Below are positions 39,501 through 49,208 of a stretch of 64,000 bases of DNA, piece after piece. The notes beneath the pieces were generated by a model, which searched no databases, had not been told where the DNA came from, and saw only the letters and a program-made list of their open reading frames with translations. Source of the DNA: Salinisphaera sp. G21_0. GTDB lineage: Bacteria > Pseudomonadota > Gammaproteobacteria > Pseudomonadales > Endozoicomonadaceae. Both the position numbers and the translations under genes were made by a program. Numbering within the stretch: position 1 is the first letter of the stretch; every line of letters begins with the position of its first letter. Where the stretch lies: assembly GCF_017744115.1 (NCBI RefSeq), contig NZ_JAGHQW010000026.1:1-64000 (forward strand). The letters are read 5' to 3'.

Positions 39501-40040
39501 TCATTTAATAAGCCTGGCGACATCACGAAATTGTGGTGCGTCGGCAGATTTCATCAGTTCAAACAGCGCCATTTCAACGGTTGTCAGATCAGCCCCCTGG
39601 GCTGACATTTTATCCAGAGCCACCTCTTTACTCTGTAATGTTCTTGATGAAACCCCATCAACCAGCACTTCTACCTCATAGCCTCCGGCAAGCAGATCCA
39701 TCGCCGTCTGATAAACGCAGATATGGGTCTCTATGCCGGTCAACAACACCTGTCTGCCACCGGTCTGTTCCAGTGCTGACATAAAAGCAGGCTCACCACA
39801 GGCACTGAAGGATGTTTTTCTCACCGGGCTGAAGTCCGATAACTCATCAGCCAGTTCAGGAATGGTGCTCCCCAGCTTTTCCGGAACCTGCTCCAGCCAG
39901 ATAATCGGAATATCAAGCAATCTGGCCCCTTTAACCATGGTCACAATATTGTCAAAGAGTGACTCATATTCATGCATCAGGGTGGCCAGCTTGCCCTGAA
40001 CATCCACAACCACCAACACCGTCGTATCAAGATTTAACAT
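39501..40040 (-). CDS. Isochorismatase-family (YcaC-like) hydrolase
   Basis: A 179-residue cysteine hydrolase of the isochorismatase superfamily, YcaC type. The triad is visible: Asp in VVVDVQGKL, Lys in VRKTSFSAC and Cys in TGIETHICVYQTA. The start at 40040 follows GGGGGA six bases upstream; the frame extends to 40058. The substrate is unknown. It is convergent with the YjiH-type gene and 51 bases downstream of the Dcu-type transporter on the same strand, so the two may be co-transcribed. Confidence 0.87.
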   Translation of the reverse strand: MLNLDTTVLVVVDVQGKLATLMHEYESLFDNIVTMVKGARLLDIPIIWLEQVPEKLGSTIPELADELSDFSPVRKTSFSACGEPAFMSALEQTGGRQVLLTGIETHICVYQTAMDLLAGGYEVEVLVDGVSSRTLQSKEVALDKMSAQGADLTTVEMALFELMKSADAPQFRDVARLIK

Positions 40041-40091
40041 ACCTGTTCCCCCTGCCACTTAGATCAATATTATTTTTTGAAATTCCTTGTT

Positions 40092-41390
40092 TTAGATAAT
40101 AACCGGAGCCAGCAGAAAACCAAAAATCACACACAGCAGGATGCAGATCACTCCGGGCACAAAGAAAGGATGATTAAACACCATCTTGCCGATGCGGGTA
40201 GAACCTGTCTCATCCATCTCGACCGCTGCAAGCAAAGTAGGGTAGGTTGGCAAAACAAACAGGGCACTGACGGCAGCAAATGACGCGATAGCGGTCACCG
40301 GGTCAACAATCATCAGGGCTGCTGGCATCAGAGCCCGGGTCGTTGCGGCCTGGGAATACAGTAACATGGACGCCAGAAACAGTGCCAGGGCAAGCAGCCA
40401 GGGATAGTGATCAAGAATATCCCCGGCGGTCTCCTGAACATTCTCAAGATGGGCTCCAACAAATGTATTTCCCAGCCAGGCAACGCCCAGAACACAGATA
40501 CATGCACTCATACCGGACTTGAAAGTCTGGGCATTCAGAATGTGATTGGTATCTATATGGGTAACCAGGGTAATCAGGCACGCTGCACTGAGCATAAAGG
40601 CAAAAATGGCACTGTCTCTGGGCAAAACGGGATTTTCAATAACACCCACCTTATCGCTGACCAGCGTCGCATATACCACCACCGCCAGGATACTCAGGCC
40701 AAAAATCAGCACGGACATCCTTGCTCCGGGCTTTATTCGATTATCCACAACCTCAGCAGGTTGAATCAGGCCTTCAGAGAGCTTGTGCAGATACACTTCA
40801 TCTTTGTGCAGTTCACAGCCAAGGTAATTACACACCAGCGACGTCAACATCACGGCAACAAATGTGGTAGGAATGCAAATCAGGAGCAGATCCAGATAAT
40901 CAACACCAAAGGGCTCCAGCATACCACTGAATACCACCACAGCGGCGGAAACCGGAGAGGCGGTAATGGCGACCTGAGAGGCAATCACCGAAATACTCAG
41001 AGGTCGGGATGGGCGAATACCATTCTCACGGGCAACGGCGGCAATAACCGGCAATGTTGAATAAGCCGTATGGCCAGTGCCAGCCAGCAATGTCATAAAG
41101 TAAGTAATAGCCGGAGCCAGGAACGTCACATACTGCGGCCGCTTTCTGAGCAATCTGTCCGCAATATATACCAGATAATCAAGCCCGCCAGCGACCTGCA
41201 TGGCTGCCACAGCACCAATGACAGACATGATGATAAGGATCACATCCACCGGAATGGTGCCAGGATTCATCCCAAGCCCCAGGGTAAGCACCACAACCCC
41301 GACAGCACCGGCAAAACCAATACCAATGCTGCCCAACCGGGCTCCCAGGAAAATAAATGCCAGAACAATGATCAGCTGTAACCAGGTCAT
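40092..41390 (-). CDS. Anaerobic C4-dicarboxylate transporter (DcuA/DcuB type)
   Basis: A 432-residue transporter with about 11 membrane helices. Family signatures are LGARLGSIGIGFAGAVGVV, LLAGTGHTAYSTLPVIAAVA and ASQVAITASPVSAAVV. Dcu proteins exchange fumarate, aspartate or malate for succinate, mainly without oxygen. Length and the C-terminal NHPFFVPG region match DcuA and DcuB; which of the two it is cannot be told. AGGGG lies 8 bases before the ATG. Confidence 0.92.
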   Translation of the reverse strand: MTWLQLIIVLAFIFLGARLGSIGIGFAGAVGVVVLTLGLGMNPGTIPVDVILIIMSVIGAVAAMQVAGGLDYLVYIADRLLRKRPQYVTFLAPAITYFMTLLAGTGHTAYSTLPVIAAVARENGIRPSRPLSISVIASQVAITASPVSAAVVVFSGMLEPFGVDYLDLLLICIPTTFVAVMLTSLVCNYLGCELHKDEVYLHKLSEGLIQPAEVVDNRIKPGARMSVLIFGLSILAVVVYATLVSDKVGVIENPVLPRDSAIFAFMLSAACLITLVTHIDTNHILNAQTFKSGMSACICVLGVAWLGNTFVGAHLENVQETAGDILDHYPWLLALALFLASMLLYSQAATTRALMPAALMIVDPVTAIASFAAVSALFVLPTYPTLLAAVEMDETGSTRIGKMVFNHPFFVPGVICILLCVIFGFLLAPVII

Positions 41391-41529
41391 GCCAAATCCC
41401 CTGAGAAATTAATCTTAAGTCAATGGATAGATAATTTAAGATAGCCTGAAAACGGCAAAAGACGTTTCAGCACCGGTCAGGTGGTGCTCAGAGTCAGACC
41501 CGTGACTACTATCAGGAGAGGCATTACAG

Positions 41530-41704
41530 CCAGGAGGCTGACCGAGAATAGCGCCCGTCCAGGCGACCCCGTAGCGAGGATGGCAGAAAATTTCTGACTT
41601 TTTAGACCAATTTACTGCCACCGCACGACTGCATGGATGCAGGAGCTAGAGCAACGCAGGAGCAGTTGCCGCGTAGGGCAGTCTATTCTCGGTCAGCCTC
41701 CTGG
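41530..41704. mobile_element. MITE-like element with 22-bp perfect inverted ends
   Basis: CCAGGAGGCTGACCGAGAATAG at 41530-41551 is repeated exactly inverted at 41683-41704. The 131 bases between contain no gene. The right end overlaps the 3' end of the minus-strand gene: its last seven codons and its TAG stop lie inside the repeat. This suggests that insertion replaced the original C-terminus. Confidence 0.75.
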
Positions 41705-43287
41705 TCCGGGGGAGGGAACTTGATACTGTGCATAGTATCTTCAATTTCAGACTCCCACATTGAGGGAACCACCCAGGACGTCAGAAAAACAGTGGCCATC
41801 AGGCCGGCTGTGAGCGGAAAGTAATTATTAATACCAAACTGCCCCATCAGCAGGTAAGACACGGAAGGGGCACCAATAAATGCCAGCCCGGGCACTAACC
41901 AGGAAAACAACCTGCGCGTAGTGAAGGTAATGACCTCACTTTTAGAGCGAATGGATGCCTCCGCTGCCAGGCATAGGTTTTCGGTGTAAACCCGGAATGT
42001 GGTAACATTCGGAACCTGTTTGACCACCTTTTTACGAACCGTTCTGGTTCTCTCCCTGGGAGTCATTCTGTCACCCCGCGCGCCCCATACATACGTGTCA
42101 GGATGCTGATAATAAATTTCGGTTTCATCTTCCTCTTCAACAACCTCAATATCTTTGCTGCCACCTTCGTGTAACATCACTTCACAATAATTCCAGGCGA
42201 CGGGAACAGGCCCCATGGAAAAATACCCTTTCCTGTCCACCCTGATAATCTGACCACTTCTGAATGCACTTCGCTTTGATATGGTTTTATTCCAGTGATG
42301 CAGAAACGTTCGGTCAGACTCCTCATACCGACCTGTTCGTTGGAAAAAATCCGTCTCTTCAAATTCAACAACTTGATAAACGTCAGTTACCAGCTCCTTT
42401 GTTGCATAATAGAAATTGTACAGGGACGAAAACAGTGAATTTTCTTCATCCCATATCTCCAGCCTCGGCATAAAAGGTTTTACAACATCAATAACGACCA
42501 GTTCATTTTTGTGTTCCTCTGACATTTTGGTTCCCACTTCCGCCGTCTCTGCCCCGAGACGTTCCACCAGAACGGGATGATTATGATATTTATTGTCGGT
42601 AATGCCCGGACTGCGTACCTCAGAGCCCAGCTTAAAATCAGCAACAACATTCTTTACAATCCAGCCATAAGGCGCGCCTGCAATAGCATAAGGCCAGTTT
42701 GTAGTCCCGGTATCTTCATTCAAAATATTATCAAAGGTACCGAGCATGACACTGTCCATATACCTCATATAGTGTTTACCACGGCGCACCGGATCTAACA
42801 CGTGATGATTGAAAACATCCTGATACTCCGAAGCAAAGTTGATAAAAGGACGGATCAGGAGGTCCATCATCAGGTCATTAAACAGGTAGTTACTATTATC
42901 AATGATCGACATAAATAGAGAGGTTGCATTCTTATTTCTGGCTCGAATCAGATCCTGGTAATATTCACTGTCTGCATTTTCTTTATCGGGTTCGTTGCTG
43001 GCTTCATTTTCTTCAGCATCATCATCCAGATCTTCCTCAATTAAATCGTCTTCATCATCCAGATCTTCCTCAATTGAATCATCTTCATCATCCAGATCTT
43101 CCTCAATTAAATCATCTTCATCATTCAGATCTTCCTCAATTAAATCGTCTTCATCATCCAGATACATTGATGATTCTGAAACATTTTCAGTATGCTCATC
43201 TACGTTGGCAGTGGTATTAATGGCCAGTAAACTGAACATAAGAACAATTAAAAATGAGAAATCATGAACAACTCGATTCTGCCTCAT
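41683..43287 (-). CDS. Exported protein with acidic tandem repeats
   Basis: A 534-residue protein from ATG 43287, four bases after GGGGAG. It begins with a signal peptide (RVVHDFSFLIVLMFSLLAINTTA). Next is a highly acidic segment of four tandem 11-residue repeats (DDEDDLIEEDL type, 33-bp DNA repeats at about 43025-43165). A long soluble region follows, including KPFMPRLEIWDEENSLFSSLYNFY, then two C-terminal membrane segments (VPGLAFIGAPSVSYLLMG and FPLTAGLMATVFLTSWVV). No known domain is seen. The stop codon is provided by a MITE-like repeat. It probably is anchored in a membrane with the repeats outside the cytoplasm; function unknown. Confidence 0.7.
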   Translation of the reverse strand: MRQNRVVHDFSFLIVLMFSLLAINTTANVDEHTENVSESSMYLDDEDDLIEEDLNDEDDLIEEDLDDEDDSIEEDLDDEDDLIEEDLDDDAEENEASNEPDKENADSEYYQDLIRARNKNATSLFMSIIDNSNYLFNDLMMDLLIRPFINFASEYQDVFNHHVLDPVRRGKHYMRYMDSVMLGTFDNILNEDTGTTNWPYAIAGAPYGWIVKNVVADFKLGSEVRSPGITDNKYHNHPVLVERLGAETAEVGTKMSEEHKNELVVIDVVKPFMPRLEIWDEENSLFSSLYNFYYATKELVTDVYQVVEFEETDFFQRTGRYEESDRTFLHHWNKTISKRSAFRSGQIIRVDRKGYFSMGPVPVAWNYCEVMLHEGGSKDIEVVEEEDETEIYYQHPDTYVWGARGDRMTPRERTRTVRKKVVKQVPNVTTFRVYTENLCLAAEASIRSKSEVITFTTRRLFSWLVPGLAFIGAPSVSYLLMGQFGINNYFPLTAGLMATVFLTSWVVPSMWESEIEDTMHSIKFPPPDQEADRE

Positions 43288-43591
43288 CATACTCCCCGGA
43301 AAGCATTTTATTGTCTCAGGCATGTCACCATTCAACAATGAAAGACATGCTCATCCCTTAAAAAAAGATAAATAATGTAATCAAATCGTAATAATCCGAT
43401 TCACAAAAACCCTCAGCTCTTATGGGACAACTAACACGTAAATTTGTTCCATTAAAAAGCCCAAAGGCAGAAAAATATCGAGATACCTGTGCCGGGTACA
43501 AACATTGAGCGGACGACAGAAGTTGTTATGTGCGTGAAAAAAATTTGCTGATAGAATGTCCCGACACGTTTAATAACAAGGCAAGAGGTCG
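43288..43591. other. Intergenic region between divergent genes
   Basis: About 300 bases between the acidic-repeat gene and the RDD gene. It is AT-rich near the first and should hold both promoters. No clear boxes, hairpins or repeats were found. Confidence 0.35.
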
Positions 43592-44068
43592 ATGGAAGCC
43601 ACTAATCTTACCCCGGCTCCAGTGTGGAGAAGAGCTGCGGCCATGTTGTACGATTCTCTGTTAATCCTGGCTCTGTTGTTTATGGCCGGTTTTATTAATC
43701 TGTTCATCCAGATACAGATTTTCGGTAATGAGCAACTGAAAACCATGACTGAAGAAGGCTACCAGCTTGGAGGCCCCTTTTTCTACGCCGCCCTGCTGGT
43801 CATCATTTACGGCTTCTTTGGCTTTTTCTGGACCCGGTCAGGACAAACCCTCGGTATGCAGGCCTGGAGAATAAAAGTGGTCAGCAGCAACAATCATTTG
43901 ATCAGCCCATGGCAAAGCGTGATCCGTTTTCTGATTGCCATTCCTGCACTGTCGCTTGCGGGTATCGGGCTTCTCTGGGCACTGATCGATCATCAGCGGC
44001 GAAGCTGGCAGGATCTGGCATCGTCATCCAGAGTCATTCTTCTGGAAAAACCGGTAAAGAAAACCTGA
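43592..44068 (+). CDS. RDD family membrane protein
   Basis: A 158-residue protein with four membrane segments and the RDD family signature: the start PVWRRAAAMLYDSLLILALL with the Arg and Asp, then FFWTRSGQTLGMQAWRIKVV and the terminal LLWALIDHQRRSWQDLASSSRVIL. RDD proteins are of mostly unknown function; some are ion antiporters. It is convergent with lptG, a pairing common in this bacterial group. Confidence 0.9.
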   Translation: MEATNLTPAPVWRRAAAMLYDSLLILALLFMAGFINLFIQIQIFGNEQLKTMTEEGYQLGGPFFYAALLVIIYGFFGFFWTRSGQTLGMQAWRIKVVSSNNHLISPWQSVIRFLIAIPALSLAGIGLLWALIDHQRRSWQDLASSSRVILLEKPVKKT

Positions 44069-44320
44069 CAACAGTCTTCTAACATCTTAGTGCTGCTTCA
44101 TAAATAAGCGGCACTGGTTACACTGTCAGCATTAACATTCACAGGCGACTGCTCACTGCCGCCTGATACACACATACCGAAACATTTATTGGTATTTTTA
44201 CCTATCCAGCATTAGAATGAAACCATCGTCATTCACCAACGACGGTGTACCAACAAGACCATCGATGGCTATTCATAGCAGACAGGCTTTCAGCAGGCAT
44301 TAAAAAAGGGAGACTCCAGT

Positions 44321-44503
44321 ATGAACACCCGGCTATTTGAACAGGTTGTATCTCAACTGGCGGAAGTCTTTCGTCGTTTATCAGAAAATCCGGAAGCTTT
44401 CCACCACTCACATCAACTGGAAGAGTGCAGGCTCTACTGCCCGGTCACACGAATCCCACAAAAGCCTGTAAGAAGAACTCCCGGGCACCATTTCCAGCGA
44501 TAA
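44321..44503 (+). CDS. Possible small protein
   Basis: A 60-codon frame with a GGGAG sequence eight bases before the ATG. The first 35 residues (RLFEQVVSQLAEVFRRL and so on) would form an amphipathic helix; the rest is basic with no known pattern. No relative is recognised and the frame may be chance. Confidence 0.25.
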   Translation: MNTRLFEQVVSQLAEVFRRLSENPEAFHHSHQLEECRLYCPVTRIPQKPVRRTPGHHFQR

Positions 44504-44513
44504 TCCCCCATCA

Positions 44514-44549
44514 TTCCCACGCTCTGCGTGGGAATGCATACCGGAGCCT
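44514..44549. repeat. Palindromic REP-like element, copy 2
   Basis: TTCCCACGCTCTGCGTGGGAA, then ATGCATACCGGAGCC: the same palindrome as 37767-37803 with small changes. It lies between the RDD gene and lptG and may act as a transcription boundary. Confidence 0.75.
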
Positions 44550-44645
44550 AAAGGATGCGCACAATCTCCGTTTATCCTGAGCGGAGTCGAAGGGTGATTG
44601 GCACAGTCTTTTATTCAGGACATGGAGCCTACGCCCTTTAACCCT

Positions 44646-45704
44646 TTAGGCAGCTCGCCTTAACATCACCGCACCCGCCAGCAGGCAGATGATGATTGGA
44701 ATCATTACCGATAATACCGGTGGAAACCCGAATACCAGGCTGGATGGTCCCATCAGGTTCTGAACGATCATAAAGACAATGCCGGTGATCACCCCGGAGA
44801 AGATCCGCAACCCCATACTGACCGAACGCAAAGGACCAAAAACAAAAGAGATGCCCACAATAACCAGGGAGAGTATGGATAACGGTTGAAGCAGCTTTGT
44901 CCACAGTGCCAGATCATACTCTCCGGCATCCAGCCCCTGTGCTGTCAGGTACTTCGTATAAGTAAGCAGGCCGGATATGGGCAATGCTTCAGGCTTGACC
45001 ACCACCACTTTCAACAGCGTTGTTGTCAGACTGGTATCCCAGGGTTCAACCAGACTCTGCTCAGTAATAAACTGCTCATCCTTACGGCGTATGGTGGTGA
45101 CATTCTCCAGCAGCCAATGATCACCCTGATAGATTCCCCTTTTGGCAAAAGCGCTTTCCTGAAGCTTCATCTCATCATCAAAAACATAACGACTCACGCC
45201 GTAAAGCACGCCGTTTGGCTCGACCGCATTGAAGTAGATAAATTCACGTCCTTCACGATGCCAGAAGCCTTCTCCTGTGTATGTGCCATCAGCAGAGCGG
45301 GCTATCGCCTTTCTGGTTTCGCCAACCTGCTCAGCCATGGGGGCAAGATATTCGCCAAGCATCAATCCGGTAATAATCATGACCAGGGTGGGCTTCATGA
45401 CTGCCCCCAGAATACGCCACAGTGAAATACCAGCGGCCCTCATAACCACCAGTTCACTGCTGGACGCCATGGAGCCCAGCCCCATAAGGCAGCCGACCAG
45501 TGCCGAAACGGGAATCAGCTCGTACAGTTTTTTGGGTATCATCAACAGGGTATAAATTAAAGCGTCCAGCGACTGATAGTTGCCCCTGACATCATCCAGC
45601 TGCCCCAAAAAAGCAAACAACGCTTCCAGAAATACCAGAATCAGCAGGACAATCACCGTTGCCCCCAGAACATTTCTGGAAATGTAACGATCCAGCTTAC
45701 GCAT
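44646..45704 (-). CDS. lptG: LPS export permease LptG
   Basis: A 352-residue inner-membrane subunit of the LptB2FG transporter that extracts lipopolysaccharide. It has three N-terminal and three C-terminal membrane helices around a periplasmic beta-jellyroll. The start MRKLDRYISRNVLGATVIVLL and LMGLGSMASSSELVVMRAAGIS are typical. The start is ATG 45704, which overlaps the lptF stop by eight bases; the frame runs further upstream but only inside lptF. The C-terminus ends in LLAGAVMLRRAA. Confidence 0.95.
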   Translation of the reverse strand: MRKLDRYISRNVLGATVIVLLILVFLEALFAFLGQLDDVRGNYQSLDALIYTLLMIPKKLYELIPVSALVGCLMGLGSMASSSELVVMRAAGISLWRILGAVMKPTLVMIITGLMLGEYLAPMAEQVGETRKAIARSADGTYTGEGFWHREGREFIYFNAVEPNGVLYGVSRYVFDDEMKLQESAFAKRGIYQGDHWLLENVTTIRRKDEQFITEQSLVEPWDTSLTTTLLKVVVVKPEALPISGLLTYTKYLTAQGLDAGEYDLALWTKLLQPLSILSLVIVGISFVFGPLRSVSMGLRIFSGVITGIVFMIVQNLMGPSSLVFGFPPVLSVMIPIIICLLAGAVMLRRAA

Positions 45705-46809
45705 TTCCAGCCCTCCGGCGCGCCAGCCAGAGTTTACCCGGCTCAACAAGGTACAACAGCAAAGCAATCAGCAAGAAAAGAATATGAATCGGCCACAGGC
45801 CAATATCCGGCGACAGTCGCCCATCCTCAATCGCGCCACGGCCACTCATTAACAAAGCCAGATACAGCAGATACAGCAATATTCCGGGCAACAGCTTCAC
45901 ATAACGCCCCTGTCTGGGATTAACCCGGGCCAGGGGCAATGCCATCAGCACCACGATGGGTATTAACAGTGGCAAAGAGATCCGCCATTGCAGCTCAGCA
46001 CGATGGCCCGGGGTGTCGGACGCCAAAAGTGTCGCCGTTGGCAGAGCCTGCTCCTTGCTGATCTCTTTTCCGGAGCGGCGCTCTTCCATACGAAGGCCGT
46101 AATGTTCAAAGGCAATTTCCCGCAGAGGCAATGCGCCGGGCGTCAGGTCATAACGGTAGCCATCATCCAATATCAGATAACGCTGACCACCCTCTGCTGC
46201 ATTAACTTCAAGGCTTGCCTTTTGCGCCAGCAGCAAGGTCATTGAACCTATGTTTTTGCTATTCCCGTTACGGTTGGCGATAAAAACCCTGTTCATCTGC
46301 TGGCGATCATCGGTTAACGTCTCTGCGTAGGTCACGCGCTGCCAGCCAAACTTCTGGAAACGTCCGGAAACCAGGGTATCAAACTCGGTCAGAGCGTCCT
46401 GCTCGACAAAAATACTTTCAACTTCCTGTATTCCCCGGGGGGCAACCACCAGGCTTAACAACGCAACCACCAGCATAACCCCGGCCGCAGGCACTATGGT
46501 TATGCCTAAAAGTTGATGGTGGCTGAGACCACAGGCGCTGAGCACCGTCATTTCGTTATCAACATACAGCCTGCCATAGGCGAGAATAATGCCCAGGAAA
46601 AGCCCCAGGGGCAGTATCATGACCAGAAACTCCGGGATCCGGTAACCCATGATGGCAAAGAGGAAGTCCGCTTTCAGCGTCCCGGTTGCCGCCTGTGCCA
46701 GATAGTTCACAAAGCGTCCACTCATGATAATGAGCAATACGACAGACGTTACTGCTAACATAACCTGCAGCATCTGTCTGGACAGGTAACGAAATATGAT
46801 TAAAGGCAT
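45697..46809 (-). CDS. lptF: LPS export permease LptF
   Basis: A 370-residue partner of LptG with the same helix-jellyroll-helix layout. It starts with LIIFRYLSRQMLQVMLAVTSVVLLI and has LYVDNEMTVLSACGLSHHQLL, the coupling-helix region that contacts LptB. The C-terminal helices include PLLIPIVVLMALPLARVNPRQGRY. It is the first gene of the lptFG pair and is divergent from pepA, as in many gammaproteobacteria. Confidence 0.95.
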   Translation of the reverse strand: MPLIIFRYLSRQMLQVMLAVTSVVLLIIMSGRFVNYLAQAATGTLKADFLFAIMGYRIPEFLVMILPLGLFLGIILAYGRLYVDNEMTVLSACGLSHHQLLGITIVPAAGVMLVVALLSLVVAPRGIQEVESIFVEQDALTEFDTLVSGRFQKFGWQRVTYAETLTDDRQQMNRVFIANRNGNSKNIGSMTLLLAQKASLEVNAAEGGQRYLILDDGYRYDLTPGALPLREIAFEHYGLRMEERRSGKEISKEQALPTATLLASDTPGHRAELQWRISLPLLIPIVVLMALPLARVNPRQGRYVKLLPGILLYLLYLALLMSGRGAIEDGRLSPDIGLWPIHILFLLIALLLYLVEPGKLWLARRRAGNA

Positions 46810-47054
46810 GCCTTGGTGAAATTCATCAAATCAAAACGAACATTTATACGTCAGTCGCCGTAAAAAACCGGTACAATCCCGGTCTGTCTGACAGAATCGT
46901 AGAATAAACATACAATTATCCCAATGACTTCTACGTTCTGATAGCCGTCCGGATAATGCCTGAATATCCCATATCCGGGCTAAAGCGTCTGGTTGAATTA
47001 GCTTAACCGTATTATTATCCATGAAATCGGATAACTTGTCCCCTTGGAGAGACC

Positions 47055-48536
47055 ATGGAATTTGTTGTTAAGAGTGGTGCTGCAGAAAAACAGAAAACTG
47101 CCTGCCTTATTTTGGGCGTCCACAAGAAAAAGCTTCCGCCCTCTGCGACAGCCTTAGACTCGTTAACCGAGGGGTATCTTGCCGACATAATCAAACGTGG
47201 CGACCTGGATTTCAAGCCCGGCCACTCACTGATGCTTCTGCACAGTCGGCATGCGACGGTTGAGCGTCTGCTACTGCTGGCCATGGGTGAAAATGATAAG
47301 CCATTAACAGAAGCCGGGTTTAACAAACTGACGGGCAACCTGACCAGCCAATTGAAGTCGCTGAATGCCAGGGAAGCGACCATTGTCATCGAAGATATCA
47401 ACGTCGAGGGCAAATCACTGCACTGGATTACCCGTCAGTTGGTTGAAGCGGTTGAATATGCGTTTTATCAGTTCAGCCAGTTTAAAAACGACACCGGCAA
47501 AGGCCCGGTTCTGAAGAAGCTGACTCTGCTGGCAGACCGTAAAAATGCTGAAGAAGTGAAAGCCGGTCTGGCCCAGGGGCAGGCCATTGGTAATGGCCGG
47601 AATGTGGCCCGAACCCTGGGCAACCTGCCAGGCAATATCTGCCATCCAAGCTACCTTGCCGATGAAGCCAAAGCATTGGCAAAAAAGCATGCCAAACTGA
47701 CTACCAAGGTGCTGAATGAAAAACAGATGTCTGACCTTGGCATGAGCTCCCTGCTCTCCGTCAGTGCCGGTTCCGAACAGGAAGCCCGGCTGATCTGCAT
47801 GGAGTTCAAAAATGGCAAACGCGGTGCCAAACCTCTCGTTCTGCTGGGTAAAGGGATCACCTTTGATACCGGTGGTATCTCCCTGAAACCCGGTGCCTCC
47901 ATGGATGAAATGAAGTTTGATATGTGCGGTGCCGCCAGCGTATTCGGCGTGATGAATGCCATTCTTGAGCTGGACCTGCCCATTAATGTTATTGGTATGG
48001 TGGCTGCGGCAGAAAACATGCCCAGCGGTAAGGCCACCCGCCCGGGGGATATCGTAACGTCCATGTCCGGCAAGACCATTGAAATTCTCAATACCGATGC
48101 CGAAGGCCGTCTGGTGCTTTGTGATGCCCTCACCTACGCAGAACGTTATAAGCCGGAAGCGGTGATCGATATTGCCACACTGACGGGTGCCTGCATCGTC
48201 GCCCTGGGCCATCATACCTCCGGCCTGCTCAGTAATAACGAGCCGCTGGCTGAAGAGTTGCTCAGTGCTTCCAAAGAAGCCATGGACCGGGCATGGCAGC
48301 TGCCGATGGGTGAAGAATATACCCGCCAGCTGGACAGCAACTTTGCCGATATGGCCAATATCGGTGGTCCTGCTGCGGGTACCATTACCGCGGCCTGTTT
48401 TCTGGCAAAATTTGCCGAAGCATATCCCTGGGCACATCTGGATATCGCCGGGACCGCCTGGAAATCCGGTAAGGAAAAAGGGGCTACCGGTCGTCCAGTC
48501 CCTATGCTGGTACAATACCTGCTGAATAAAATCTGA
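47055..48536 (+). CDS. pepA: Leucyl aminopeptidase (cytosol aminopeptidase)
   Basis: A 493-residue M17 metallopeptidase that cleaves N-terminal residues in the cytoplasm. In E. coli PepA also binds DNA in Xer recombination and carAB control. The two-metal site is complete: Lys266, Asp271, Asp289, Asp348 and Glu350, with catalytic Lys278 and Arg352 in NTDAEGRLVL. The ATG follows GGAGAGACC. It is divergent from lptF and followed by holC, the conserved gammaproteobacterial order. Confidence 0.96.
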   Translation: MEFVVKSGAAEKQKTACLILGVHKKKLPPSATALDSLTEGYLADIIKRGDLDFKPGHSLMLLHSRHATVERLLLLAMGENDKPLTEAGFNKLTGNLTSQLKSLNAREATIVIEDINVEGKSLHWITRQLVEAVEYAFYQFSQFKNDTGKGPVLKKLTLLADRKNAEEVKAGLAQGQAIGNGRNVARTLGNLPGNICHPSYLADEAKALAKKHAKLTTKVLNEKQMSDLGMSSLLSVSAGSEQEARLICMEFKNGKRGAKPLVLLGKGITFDTGGISLKPGASMDEMKFDMCGAASVFGVMNAILELDLPINVIGMVAAAENMPSGKATRPGDIVTSMSGKTIEILNTDAEGRLVLCDALTYAERYKPEAVIDIATLTGACIVALGHHTSGLLSNNEPLAEELLSASKEAMDRAWQLPMGEEYTRQLDSNFADMANIGGPAAGTITAACFLAKFAEAYPWAHLDIAGTAWKSGKEKGATGRPVPMLVQYLLNKI

Positions 48537-48555
48537 TTGTTACCAGTACTGATGA

Positions 48556-48579
48556 CAGGCCCTGATCGATCAGGGCCTG
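48556..48579 (+). terminator. Hairpin between pepA and holC
   Basis: CAGGCCCTGATC followed by its exact inverted copy forms a 24-base perfect palindrome 20 bases after the pepA stop, followed by TTTGTTTG. It would reduce read-through into holC. Confidence 0.65.
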
Positions 48580-48611
48580 TTTGTTTGCTCAGATTAGTTT
48601 ATGATTTCCCC

Positions 48612-49073
48612 ATGACCAGAGTGACTTTCTACCTTCTAGCCAGCAATCTTGACAATAACGGGCAAAACGAACAGCAGTTTGCCTGCCGCCTTATCGACAA
48701 AGCATGGCGTGGAGGCCTGCCCATGCATATCCATACGGCGGATGAAAGCAGCTGCCAGTCCTTGGATCAACTGCTCTGGTCATGGCGGGAGGATAGCTTT
48801 CTTCCCCATGGGATTATTTCACCCATCCAGGGCAATACTCCGGAAAGTGTACTTCTGGCCAGAGAGTCTCCCATCACCCTGGGGTTTGACCACCCTGCCG
48901 TGGCGTCAAAGCGGTTGCTGATTAATCTCAGCCCTGAGGTTCCTTCATTCTTCAGGGACTTTGCCCGTGTCTGTGAAGTCGTGGTTCAGAACCCGGACCA
49001 GAAAGCGGTTTCCCGGGCGAAGTTCCGGGCATATCGTCAGGCGGGTATAGAGCCAGAAGTACACAATATGTAG
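48612..49073 (+). CDS. holC: DNA polymerase III chi subunit
   Basis: A 153-residue clamp-loader accessory protein that links the replisome to SSB. It starts at ATG 48612 (MTRVTFYLLASN), the usual HolC start; the frame extends to 48537 but only through the terminator. Conserved features include CRLIDKAWRGGLPMHIHTAD, LDQLLWSWREDSFLPHG and the C-terminal ARAKFRAYRQAG-type helix (seen as SRAKFRAYRQAGIEPEVH). It is downstream of pepA, as expected. Confidence 0.93.
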   Translation: MTRVTFYLLASNLDNNGQNEQQFACRLIDKAWRGGLPMHIHTADESSCQSLDQLLWSWREDSFLPHGIISPIQGNTPESVLLARESPITLGFDHPAVASKRLLINLSPEVPSFFRDFARVCEVVVQNPDQKAVSRAKFRAYRQAGIEPEVHNM

Positions 49074-49208
49074 GTCCTGTCATCCATTGCCCGCTGATAT
49101 CGCCAGCCGATACCGTTCACCCATAGTTTGTCTATCCTTTTTATAAGAAAGCAGACACACATCGCTTTCAAACAAATAAAAATTCTCTAACCATTGAACG
49201 GTAAAATA

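Noticed and set aside
42924-43267. Ser-rich or His/Leu-rich repeat proteins on the plus strand
   Set aside because: They are antisense readings of the 33-bp acidic repeats of the exported protein at 41683-43287.
44321-44503. Strong call of a new small protein
   Set aside because: A ribosome-binding site exists but the frame has no support beyond that; kept only as a low-confidence feature.
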